Positions 1-6,267 of a DNA stretch of 8,740 nt are shown here, piece after piece. The notes under the pieces are model-generated. The model was not told the DNA's origin and did no database searches. It worked only from the letters and a program-made list of their open reading frames with translations. Source of the DNA: an uncultured Collinsella sp. (GTDB lineage: Bacteria; Actinomycetota; Coriobacteriia; Coriobacteriales; Coriobacteriaceae); assembly GCA_902489225.1 (NCBI GenBank), contig CABTZA010000076.1, forward strand, positions 1 through 8,740. Reading direction: 5' to 3'. The translations under genes were made by a program, and so were the position numbers. How positions within the stretch are numbered: the first letter of the stretch is position 1; each line of letters begins with the position of its first letter.

Positions 1-25
1 CCCCGGCGAGTATACGGGACGGCGA

Positions 26-907
26 CTACAGGTATTCGATCTGGGCGCCTTCCGTGTCGCACGTCAGAATATGCGTATCACACTTAGGGAACTGCTCGCG
101 CAGCTTGACCTGCAGGAACTTTGCCACGATGGTGTCGTCAGTCACGGCCATGAGAGTCGAGCCCGAGCCGCTGATCCAGATGGTCTTGGCGCCGCCGTTA
201 AGGCAGGTGTCGCGCACGGCGTTGTAGTCGGGAATCAGACGGCGACGATAGGGTTCCTGGATGCGGTCGTCATTGGCGGCGGCAATCAGGTCGAGGTCAC
301 CAGTCTCCAAGCCGCGCGTCATGCCGGCGATGCGGCCCATCTGCCACACGGCGGTGGAGAGTGGAATCTCCTGCGGCACAACCTTGCGCGCCTCGCTCGT
401 ATGCACCTCGTAGGGCGGAATCACGGTAATAAAACGCAGGCGATCGCTCACCTCGTAGCGCAGGCACTGGGGGAGCGAATCGGTCGGCGTAAAGGAACAG
501 ACGGCGCCGCCCAGGATAGCGGGGGCGACGTTATCGGGATGGCCCTCGACTTCGGTGGCAATGCGAACCAGCTCGGCGCGGTCGACGGTGTGGCCTGTCA
601 GTGCGGCGGCGGCCATAATGCCGGCGACGACGCAGGTGGAGCTGGAGCCCAGGCCGCGGGCGACGGGCACGTCGGTCTGGATGTCGATGGCAACGGGAAA
701 AGCCGGCTCGCCCCATGCAGCCAGTGCATCGACAAAGCTCACGTAGACCAGGTTGTTCTCGTTTTGGAATTCCTCGGGGCAGCCCGTGATGGTGAGTTTG
801 TCGGCGCGCTCGAAGGTGAAGTGCGAGTAGAGGCTGACGGCCATGCCGAGGGTATCGTAGCCAATGCCCAAGTTGGCGCTTGTTGCTGGGACGGTGATCT
901 TGATCAT
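26..907 (-). CDS. thrB: Homoserine kinase (threonine biosynthesis)
   Basis: This cytosolic GHMP-family kinase phosphorylates L-homoserine with ATP to give O-phosphohomoserine, the substrate of threonine synthase encoded just upstream. The 293-residue product has the usual family length. The N-terminus carries the substrate-side motif TVPATSANLGIGYDTLG (residues 5-21). The glycine/serine-rich ATP loop PVARGLGSSS is at 81-90, the conserved EGHPDNVAPAILGG at 121-134, and the C-terminal GHMP motif SGSGST at 246-251. The ATG at 907 is well supported: an AGGAGGA Shine-Dalgarno (complement of 913-919) sits 5 nt upstream. The gene follows thrC on the same strand, but a terminator-like hairpin and a long palindrome lie between them. 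I see no convincing promoter of its own in that gap, so expression may depend on readthrough from thrC. The identity is secure. Confidence 0.96.
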   Translation of the reverse strand: MIKITVPATSANLGIGYDTLGMAVSLYSHFTFERADKLTITGCPEEFQNENNLVYVSFVDALAAWGEPAFPVAIDIQTDVPVARGLGSSSTCVVAGIMAAAALTGHTVDRAELVRIATEVEGHPDNVAPAILGGAVCSFTPTDSLPQCLRYEVSDRLRFITVIPPYEVHTSEARKVVPQEIPLSTAVWQMGRIAGMTRGLETGDLDLIAAANDDRIQEPYRRRLIPDYNAVRDTCLNGGAKTIWISGSGSTLMAVTDDTIVAKFLQVKLREQFPKCDTHILTCDTEGAQIEYL

Positions 908-912
908 GTGAG

Positions 913-919
913 TCCTCCT
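913..919 (-). promoter_or_regulatory. Strong Shine-Dalgarno of thrB
   Basis: The minus strand reads AGGAGGA here, a near-complete anti-16S complement 5 nt before the ATG at 907. It lies one base from the outer arm of the palindrome at 921-1032, so folding of that palindrome in the mRNA would place a long helix against the ribosome landing site. Confidence 0.85.
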
Positions 920-920
920 G

Positions 921-1032
921 GCGTGCCTGGCTGTTTAGTTCGCTGCTCGGGCAGTCCTGCGCAAGACGGAAAGCACATTAAGTGCTTTCCTTTGCGTGCG
1001 GAACTCGCGACGAACTAAACAGCCAGGCACGC
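921..1032. repeat. Long nested palindromic element 1 (thrC-thrB gap)
   Basis: Positions 921-942 and 1011-1032 are perfect 22-bp inverted repeats. Inside them the strand continues to fold imperfectly: CGCAA (960-964) pairs with TTGCG (992-996). A perfect 9-bp stem, GGAAAGCAC (968-976) with GTGCTTTCC (982-990), caps the structure with a 5-nt loop. The whole 112 bp can therefore form one interrupted hairpin. It has no T-tract and is far longer than a terminator, and no open frame in it looks real. It shares TTAGT, GTCCT and TGCGGA-N11-ACTAA blocks, in the same order, with the element at 5336-5465. I see no clear target-site duplication. A non-autonomous mobile or REP/BIME-like repeat is the likeliest explanation, by inference. 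Confidence 0.85.
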
Positions 1033-1061
1033 TATGCACGTTCGTCATCATCCCGGTAGGT

Positions 1062-1100
1062 ATCTGATAAAAGAAGGTGCGCCGGCTTTCGCCGGCGCCT
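1062..1100 (-). terminator. Rho-independent terminator after thrC
   Basis: Read on the minus strand, a perfect 8-bp GC stem (1098-1091 with 1086-1079) closes a GAAA tetraloop, a GNRA-type loop. It is followed by a T-rich stretch (ACCTTCTTTTATC). It begins about 12 nt after the thrC stop. The T-tract is interrupted, so termination may be partial, leaving some readthrough into thrB. Confidence 0.75.
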
Positions 1101-1110
1101 TATAAGGGGT

Positions 1111-2628
1111 TTAGTTGGTTGCTATCTTTTTTGCAGCCTGCTCTACGTAGCTGGCCATCTCATCGACGTCGCAGACGTCTTCGAAGCGGACGGGCTTGGA
1201 TTCGAGTTCGGCGAGCTGGGCTGGGGCGACCGTGTTGGTTGCCTGCTCGAGCACGCGCATGGCCTCAAAGTCGTCCTCGGGAACGTCGAGGCCCAGGGCG
1301 TCGCAGCAGGCGCGCGGGAACTTGTAGGGGCTTGCGGTCGAAAGCAGCACGCGGGCCTTGGCGCCCTCGGCGGGAGCGACCTTTTCGAAGACGTGATAGC
1401 CGCAAGCGGTGTGCGGGTCGATCACGTAGCCGTTTGCATCCCAGCAGCTCTTGATGGCAGCGCGGACCTCGTCCTCGCTGGCCCAACCACATCCAAAGAC
1501 GCTCTGAATCTTTGCCAACAGGTCGGCGGGAACCTCGTAGCGACCAGTCTGTGCCAGCTGCTCCATAAGGCCGGCAACAAGCTCGCAGTCGCCATCGGAC
1601 AGGAAGTACAGCATGCGCTCCAGGTTAGAGCTGATGAGGATGTCCATCGACGGCGAGATGGTCGTGAAGAACGGGCGGTTACGGTCGTAAACGCCGGTGG
1701 TCAGGAAGTCGGCAAGCACGTTGTTCTTGTCGCTCGCCACGACGAGCTTGGCGACGGGCAGACCCATGCGCTTGGCGTAGTAGCCGGCCAGGATATCGCC
1801 AAAGTTGCCGGTCGGTACGCAGAACTCCACGGCGTCGCCGGCCTCGATGGCGCCGGCGCGCAGCAGCTGCGCATAGGCGGCAAAGTAGTAGACGACCTGC
1901 GGTACCAGGCGGCCGACGTTGATGGAGTTGGCGCTCGAAAGCGCCGTGCCGGCGGCCTCCAGACGCTCGGCAAGCTCCTTATCGGCAAAGATGCGCTTGA
2001 CGGCGCTCTGGGCGTCGTCAAAGTTGCCGCGGATGCCGCAGACGGCGACGTTGTCGCCCTCCTGCGTGGACATCTGCAGGTTCTGGACGCGGCTGACCTT
2101 GCCCTCGGGATAAAAGACGGTGATGCCCGTGCCCGGAGCGTCGGCAAAACCGGCGAGTGCGGCCTTGCCCGTGTCGCCCGACGTGGCGGTGACGATCATG
2201 ATGCGCTCAGCGCCGCCGTCCTTGGCGGAAGTGCGGGCCATCAGGCGGGGGAGCATCTGAAGGGCGACGTCCTTGAAGGCGCTTGTGGGGCCGCCAAAGA
2301 GCTCCATCACATAGGTCTGAGGGACGTCAGCGCCCGGCACAGCGTCGAGTTTGACGAGCGGCGTAACCTCTTCACTCGCGAACGTGCCGCGGTATGCCTC
2401 GTCGACACACGCCGAAATTTCTTCGGCCGTGTAATCATTCAGTAACATTCCCAACACATCTTGAGCGATTTCAAAGTACGATTTATCTGCAAGCGAGCTG
2501 ATATCGACCTGCTGGGTGCCGAGCTCGTCCGAGACAAACAAACCCCCGTCGGGAGCGATGCCGGTACGGATTGCCACCTTACTTGAGCACGATAAAGTGC
2601 GTCCTCGTGTACTATGATAAGTTCCCAT
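1111..2628 (-). CDS. thrC: Threonine synthase
   Basis: This cytosolic PLP enzyme converts O-phosphohomoserine to L-threonine and phosphate, the last step of the pathway. From the ATG at 2628 the product is 505 residues, matching the long (about 450-510 aa) class of threonine synthase. Visible motifs are the N-terminal YHSTRG (residues 4-9), PDGGLFV, the PLP-lysine segment GGPTSAFKD with Lys119, the SGDTGKAAL phosphate-cup motif, and PTGNFGDILAGYYAKRMGLP. An in-frame ATG at 2673 would add 15 residues, but it has no Shine-Dalgarno. The 2628 start has GAGGAG (complement of 2638-2643) 9 nt upstream and gives the family's normal N-terminus. It is transcribed divergently from lysC, with about 104 bp between the start codons, and is followed by a hairpin terminator. 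Confidence 0.96.
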   Translation of the reverse strand: MGTYHSTRGRTLSCSSKVAIRTGIAPDGGLFVSDELGTQQVDISSLADKSYFEIAQDVLGMLLNDYTAEEISACVDEAYRGTFASEEVTPLVKLDAVPGADVPQTYVMELFGGPTSAFKDVALQMLPRLMARTSAKDGGAERIMIVTATSGDTGKAALAGFADAPGTGITVFYPEGKVSRVQNLQMSTQEGDNVAVCGIRGNFDDAQSAVKRIFADKELAERLEAAGTALSSANSINVGRLVPQVVYYFAAYAQLLRAGAIEAGDAVEFCVPTGNFGDILAGYYAKRMGLPVAKLVVASDKNNVLADFLTTGVYDRNRPFFTTISPSMDILISSNLERMLYFLSDGDCELVAGLMEQLAQTGRYEVPADLLAKIQSVFGCGWASEDEVRAAIKSCWDANGYVIDPHTACGYHVFEKVAPAEGAKARVLLSTASPYKFPRACCDALGLDVPEDDFEAMRVLEQATNTVAPAQLAELESKPVRFEDVCDVDEMASYVEQAAKKIATN

Positions 2629-2732
2629 ATAACACTGCTCCTCGGATGCCTTGGTCCCAATCGGTGAAACCATGGTATCAGAGCGCGCAAAATAGGTTCG
2701 CAGAGGCTTTTTAGAAAGGTAACCTCCAGCCC
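2629..2732. promoter_or_regulatory. Divergent thrC/lysC control region
   Basis: These 104 bp separate the divergent start codons of thrC and lysC, so promoters for both arms should lie here or reach into the 5' end of thrC. I could not pick out a convincing -35/-10 pair on either strand. There is no room for a known lysine riboswitch or T-box. The thrC Shine-Dalgarno GAGGAG is at 2638-2643 (minus). For lysC the best candidate is AAAGG at 2715-2719 (plus), 13 nt before the ATG, which is unusually far. Confidence 0.45.
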
Positions 2733-4121
2733 ATGATTAAGATTGCCAAGTTTGGCGGCTCGTCGGTCGCCGACGCCGAACACTTCAAAAAGATCAAGGC
2801 CATCGTCGACGCCGACCCTGCCCGCCGTTTTGTGGTGGTTTCCGCCTGCGGCCGCCGCTTTAAGGGCGACACCAAGGTGACCGACCTGCTCTATCTGGTC
2901 AATGCGCACGTTAAGTACCACGTGTCGTGTGAGGAGCTGCTCGAGGACATCGGCCAGCGCTATTTTGATATCGCTGATGAGTTGGAGCTCACCTATCCCA
3001 TCCGTGAGGAGTTCGCGGCCTTTGCCGAGCGCGCCCGCTCGGGCGGCTACTCCACCGAGGAGCTTGTGAGCCGTGGCGAGTACTTTACCGCTCGCCTGAT
3101 GGCTGAGTACCTGGGCCTACCGTTCCTGGACGCCGCGACGGTTGTGGCGTTCCATCACGACGGTACGCTCAGCATGAATCGCACCTCCGAGCTGGTGCAG
3201 GAGTATGGCCAGCAGGGCGGCTTCGTTATGCCTGGCTTCTACGGCGCGACGCGCGAGGGCCAGATCAAGCTGCTCGATCGAGGCGGTGGCGATATCTCGG
3301 GCTCGATCTTGGCTAAGTGCCTGGGCGCCGACCTGTACGAGAACTGGACCGACGTCTCGGGCTTCTATTCTGCCGATCCGCGTATTGTTCCCGAGGCTCA
3401 GCCCATTGCGCGCGTTACCTACGAGGAGCTGCGCGAGCTTTCGTACATGGGCGCAAGCGTCCTGCACGAGGAGGCTGTGTTCCCCGTGCGCGAGGCAGGC
3501 ATTCCGCTGGTCATCAAGAACACCAATGCGCCACAGGACCCCGGCACCATCATTAGCGAGACGGCTGATGAGGGCGAGGCGGAGCCCATCATTACCGGCG
3601 TGACCGGCAAGCGCGGCTTTGTCGCCATCAACGTTGCCCGCGACCGCACCAAGCCCCGTGTTGGCTTTATGCGCCGTGCGCTTTCGGTCTTCGAGCGCTA
3701 TGACGTTTCCGTCGAGCACATGCCCACCGGTGTCGACCGCTTTGGCGCCGTGGTGCAGGAGCAGGATGTGCACGACTCGCTGTACTCACTTGTGGGCGAC
3801 ATCCAGCAGGAGGTCGAGCCGCTCGAGATCGAGGTTGTCGAGGGCTTGGCGCTCATCGCGACCGTCGGCCGTAACCTGCGCGGCCGCGCAGGTATCTCGG
3901 GCCACCTGTTTGGCATGCTCGGCCAGGCCGGCGTGAGCGTGCGCATGATTTCGCAGAGCTGCGACGAGATCAACATCATTATCGGTGTCGAGGAGAAGGA
4001 CTTCGACCTTGCGATTCGGACCATTTACCGTGCCTTCTCCGATGAGAACGGCATTGTGAAGGTCTCCGACCTGGAGGCTCCCGCGCCGGTCGATCCCGCT
4101 CTGGCCGCACTCCACAAGTAG
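2733..4121 (+). CDS. lysC: Aspartokinase (monofunctional, two C-terminal ACT repeats)
   Basis: This enzyme phosphorylates L-aspartate to 4-phospho-L-aspartate, the committed step toward lysine, threonine and methionine. The 462-residue product fits the long single-chain aspartokinase class (E. coli LysC, Bacillus YclM type). The kinase domain covers about residues 1-290. It shows KFGGSSVADAEHF (6-18), VVSACGRR, a SRGEYFTARLM segment with Glu116, a DRGGGDISGSILAKCLGA segment (182-199), WTDVSGFYSADPR, and SYMGASVLHEEAVFPVREAG. Two ACT repeats follow at about 300-365 and 373-440, the second including GRAGISGHLFGMLGQAGVSV. These are the usual feedback sites for lysine or threonine; which ligand acts here cannot be told from sequence. 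In the RGGSD motif of the family the serine is glycine (Gly186). The ATG at 2733 gives the canonical N-terminus despite a weak, distant Shine-Dalgarno. It has no fused homoserine dehydrogenase domain. Confidence 0.95.
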   Translation: MIKIAKFGGSSVADAEHFKKIKAIVDADPARRFVVVSACGRRFKGDTKVTDLLYLVNAHVKYHVSCEELLEDIGQRYFDIADELELTYPIREEFAAFAERARSGGYSTEELVSRGEYFTARLMAEYLGLPFLDAATVVAFHHDGTLSMNRTSELVQEYGQQGGFVMPGFYGATREGQIKLLDRGGGDISGSILAKCLGADLYENWTDVSGFYSADPRIVPEAQPIARVTYEELRELSYMGASVLHEEAVFPVREAGIPLVIKNTNAPQDPGTIISETADEGEAEPIITGVTGKRGFVAINVARDRTKPRVGFMRRALSVFERYDVSVEHMPTGVDRFGAVVQEQDVHDSLYSLVGDIQQEVEPLEIEVVEGLALIATVGRNLRGRAGISGHLFGMLGQAGVSVRMISQSCDEINIIIGVEEKDFDLAIRTIYRAFSDENGIVKVSDLEAPAPVDPALAALHK

Positions 4122-4172
4122 CTGTCATCCCGGTGATTTTTTGGGACATGCCTCATAAATCTACGGCGGGGC

Positions 4173-4194
4173 GTTTCGTTTCGGTTTCGTTTCG
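4173..4194 (+). repeat. Tandem 11-bp duplication GTTTCGTTTCG
   Basis: Two perfect adjacent copies of GTTTCGTTTCG (4173-4183 and 4184-4194) lie in the lysC 3' untranslated region directly before its terminator. The terminator loop carries another GTTTCG (4204-4209), and both flanks carry ACGG(C)GGGGCG-like sequence (4163-4173 and 4195-4203). This suggests local slippage duplication of the loop-stem junction. No function is evident. Confidence 0.8.
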
Positions 4195-4226
4195 ACGGGG
4201 CGGGTTTCGTGCCCGCCCCGTTCTTG
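4195..4226 (+). terminator. Rho-independent terminator between lysC and asd
   Basis: A perfect 10-bp GC stem, ACGGGGCGGG (4195-4204) with CCCGCCCCGT (4212-4221), closes a 7-nt loop and runs into TTCTTGT. It lies about 73 nt after the lysC stop. The T-rich tail is short, but the stem is very stable. asd then probably needs its own promoter within 4222-4290, which I could not identify convincingly. Confidence 0.75.
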
Positions 4227-4295
4227 TATACACTGGCAACAATAATCGGCCTGCTCGGCGTGCGGGCAAAAGCCACAACCTTTAAAGGGGGAAGC

Positions 4296-5321
4296 ATGAA
4301 ACAGTACACGGTTGCTATTTTGGGCGCGACGGGAGCCGTGGGCACCCAGATGCTCGAGTGCCTTAACGAGCAGGAGTTCCCAGTCGGTAAGCTCAAGCTG
4401 CTGGCAAGTGCACGCTCCGCGGGCAAGACCGTTGAGTTCCGCGGCGAGCAGATCGTGATTGAGGAAGCTTGCCCCGAGGCCTTTGAGGGCTGCGACATCG
4501 TGCTCGGCGCTGCCGGCGACGATATCGCCAAGGAGCTGCTGCCCGAGGCCGTCAAGCGCGGTGCCGTCGTGGTCGACAACAGCCATGCCTTCCGTATGGA
4601 TCCCGAGGTACCGCTGGTCGTGCCCGAGATCAATGCCGACGATATCAAGTGGCATCACGGCCTTATCGCCAATCCCAACTGCGCGACCATCATCGGCCTG
4701 GTTCCCACGTGGCCGTTGCATCAGCTCGCCGGCGTGAAGCGCATGATCGTGTCCACGTATCAGGCAGCTTCGGGCGCCGGTGCCCCCGGTATGGCCGAGC
4801 TCGAGGCTCAGCTGGCCGCCCTGGGCCGCGGCGAGGAGATTCCCGAGCCGTGCGCGTTTGCCGCCCAGCTGGCGAGTAACCTGATTCCGCAGATTGGCGG
4901 CGTCAAGGAGGAGGGCTTTACCTCCGAGGAGATGAAGCTACAAAACGAGGGCCGCAAGATTATGCATCTGCCCGAGCTGCGCGTGAACTGCACCTGCGTG
5001 CGCGTGCCCGTGCTGCGTTCGCACTCCGAGAGCATCACGCTCGAGTTCGAGCGTGACATTACGGTTGACGAGGCCCGTGTTGCGCTGGCTGCCGCTCCGG
5101 GCGTCAAGCTGGTTGACGATATGGCTGCCGAGGATGCACACGACCGCTTCCCCATGCCGATGGACACGTCCGACCAGGACCTGATTTGGGTCGGTCGCGT
5201 GCGCCGCGACATCTCGAACCCCGAGGCCGCGCGTGGCATCACCTTCTGGTGCTGCGGCGACCAAATCCGTAAGGGCGCGGCAACCAACGCCGTCCAGATC
5301 GCTAAGCTGCTCTGCGAGTAG
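4296..5321 (+). CDS. asd: Aspartate-semialdehyde dehydrogenase
   Basis: This NADPH-dependent enzyme reduces 4-phospho-aspartate to aspartate 4-semialdehyde, directly after lysC in pathway and gene order. The 341-residue product has the normal length. It shows the Rossmann motif GATGAVG (residues 10-16), DNSHAFRM (94-101), the catalytic cysteine in NPNC (Cys129), the QAASGAG loop (156-162), and RVPVLRSHSE with the catalytic-type His243. An in-frame upstream ATG at 4209 would place 29 unrelated residues in front, starting inside the terminator hairpin. The ATG at 4296 has AAAGGGGGAAG just upstream and begins with the canonical KQYTVAILGATG, so it is preferred. The gene is separated from lysC by a terminator and followed 14 nt after its stop by a long palindromic element. 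Confidence 0.96.
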   Translation: MKQYTVAILGATGAVGTQMLECLNEQEFPVGKLKLLASARSAGKTVEFRGEQIVIEEACPEAFEGCDIVLGAAGDDIAKELLPEAVKRGAVVVDNSHAFRMDPEVPLVVPEINADDIKWHHGLIANPNCATIIGLVPTWPLHQLAGVKRMIVSTYQAASGAGAPGMAELEAQLAALGRGEEIPEPCAFAAQLASNLIPQIGGVKEEGFTSEEMKLQNEGRKIMHLPELRVNCTCVRVPVLRSHSESITLEFERDITVDEARVALAAAPGVKLVDDMAAEDAHDRFPMPMDTSDQDLIWVGRVRRDISNPEAARGITFWCCGDQIRKGAATNAVQIAKLLCE

Positions 5322-5335
5322 CGGTTGACCTGTCC

Positions 5336-5465
5336 GGCGGGGGCTGGGCTTAGTTTTCAAAACGTCCTCGACCATGTGTGGCGCCTTGTTCTGCTCCTTC
5401 GGAGCTGCGGACAAGGCGCCACACTGGTCTGCGGAGTGTTTTGAAAACTAAGCCCAGCCCCCGCC
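5336..5465. repeat. Long nested palindromic element 2 (asd-ogt gap)
   Basis: Positions 5336-5363 and 5438-5465 are perfect 28-bp inverted repeats. A second stem inside is also long: ACCA (5371-5374) plus 5376-5389 pair with 5411-5424 plus TGGT (5425-5428), giving 18 bp with one bulged T at 5375. GCTCC (5393-5397) with GGAGC (5401-5405) caps the tip. The 130 bp therefore form one nearly continuous hairpin. The outer arm itself contains the small palindrome GTTTTCAAAAC. It starts 14 nt after the asd stop, but there is no T-tail and the size exceeds a terminator. Flanks read GCGGTTGAC (5321-5329) and GCGGTGAC (5467-5474), a near-match that could be an imperfect target duplication. Block sharing with element 1 suggests one family. 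Confidence 0.88.
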
Positions 5466-5673
5466 TGCGGTGACGCTGCTGCGAGCGGTCTGCGATGGGG
5501 CCGTTGTTGGTTGGGGCCGCTGGGCTGATGTGGGGGCGCGTGGCTGTTGCGGGCCCTGGTCCCGGCGGCGGCCTCGGCGCTGCGCGCCTGCTGCCTTGGG
5601 TGACTTTGGGGTCGATTGGGGTTGTCTGCACAATTCGCGGTATTATGGTGCGGAGTTTTGAAAGGAGCCGCTG
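5466..5673. other. G-rich intergenic stretch before ogt, no gene seen
   Basis: This stretch completes the 352-bp gap between asd and ogt. The plus strand is unusually rich in runs of G. Small open frames cross it (for example from ATG 5495), but none has a Shine-Dalgarno or a recognisable product, and one runs into ogt in another frame. A TGCGGAG-TTTTGAAA copy (5649-5663) of the right-arm junction of element 2 lies next to the ogt ribosome binding site. I see no RNA gene here. Confidence 0.5.
5616..5646 (+). promoter_or_regulatory. Possible ogt promoter (weak)
   Basis: TTGGGG (5616-5621) and TATTAT (5641-5646) are spaced 19 nt apart, 28 nt before the GTG start of ogt. TTGTCT (5622-5627) with TATGGT (5644-5649), spacer 16, is an alternative. 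Neither is strong. The TATTAT box is the best -10 match in this GC-rich gap. Confidence 0.3.
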
Positions 5674-6252
5674 GTGGTCACGACGACGTTTGCTTCGCCT
5701 TTGGGCGAGATTTTGCTTGCCGCTGATGGCCGTGGTTTGACAGGGCTTTGGTTTGAGGGACAGGAGCACTTTGGCTCTACGCTTCTCAAAGAAGATGCAG
5801 AGCATGTTGAAGGTACCGATGCGGTTTCCGGTATTGGTGGCATGTCTTCGGCGAATCCGGCCCATGGTGCGGCTTCTTCGGTGCTTGAGCGTTCGTGGGC
5901 TTGGCTGAATGCTTATTTTGCAGGGCAGGAGCCTCGGTATACGCCGCCGTTACATATGATCGGTACGGCGTTTCAGCGTGAAGTTTGGTACGAGCTGCTT
6001 TCTATTCCGCGTGGCGAGGTCGCCACGTATGGCGAGATTGCCCAGCGTGTTGCGGCTCGACATCGTGTACCGGGAAACGAGGACCCCGTTGTGTCTCCTC
6101 GTGCGGTGGGGGCTGCGGTCGCGCGTAATCCCATTTCGATTATCGTGCCGTGCCATCGCGTGGTGGCGGCCGACGGGTCGCTCAATGGATATGCCGGCGG
6201 TCTCGACCGTAAGGAGTGGCTGCTGCGGCTTGAGGGCGCGTACGAGGAGTAA
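5674..6252 (+). CDS. ogt: Methylated-DNA--protein-cysteine methyltransferase (O6-alkylguanine repair)
   Basis: This is a suicide DNA-repair protein that transfers alkyl groups from O6-alkylguanine to its own cysteine, acting in the cytosol on DNA. The 192-residue product contains the signature NPISIIVPCHRVV with acceptor Cys160 (PCHRV at 159-163). It also has FQREVWYELLSIPRGEVATYGEIAQ in the helix-turn-helix region and the C-terminal GYAGGLDRKEWLL. Between TYGEIAQRVA and RAVGAAVARNP there is an insertion of about 10 residues (ARHRVPGNEDPVVSP region, about 128-142) compared with the shortest homologues. Residues 39-66, between the N-terminal domain and the catalytic domain, are a low-complexity linker. 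The start is GTG at 5674 with AAAGGAG (5661-5667) 6 nt upstream. No SOS-box-like sequence is seen before it. The end abuts a truncated Abi-type gene on the opposite strand. Confidence 0.94.
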   Translation: MVTTTFASPLGEILLAADGRGLTGLWFEGQEHFGSTLLKEDAEHVEGTDAVSGIGGMSSANPAHGAASSVLERSWAWLNAYFAGQEPRYTPPLHMIGTAFQREVWYELLSIPRGEVATYGEIAQRVAARHRVPGNEDPVVSPRAVGAAVARNPISIIVPCHRVVAADGSLNGYAGGLDRKEWLLRLEGAYEE

Positions 6253-6267
6253 CGCTCGAGTACTTTG

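Noticed and set aside
71..1018. Long plus-strand open frame (315 codons) opposite thrB
   Set aside because: It is antisense to a clear homoserine kinase, its composition is that of a GC-rich shadow frame, and it runs through the palindrome. No recognisable domain.
1393..2445. 350-codon plus-strand open frame opposite thrC
   Set aside because: Shadow of the threonine synthase codon pattern; no Shine-Dalgarno and no recognisable fold. Other long antisense frames opposite lysC and asd were dismissed for the same reason.
2629..2673. Upstream in-frame ATG (2673) as the thrC start
   Set aside because: No Shine-Dalgarno there, and the extra 15 residues precede the family's normal N-terminus. The ATG at 2628 has GAGGAG upstream.
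4209..4295. Upstream in-frame ATG-type start for asd at 4209
   Set aside because: It would begin inside the lysC terminator hairpin and add 29 residues unlike any dehydrogenase N-terminus.
5497..5535. Four runs of three or more G (possible G-quadruplex)
   Set aside because: The loops are about 12, 5 and 7 nt, too long for a confident quadruplex, and the whole stretch is G-rich.
5495..5740. Small open frame giving a glycine-rich, partly hydrophobic 81-residue peptide
   Set aside because: No Shine-Dalgarno, the composition follows the G-rich DNA, and it overlaps the ogt start out of frame.
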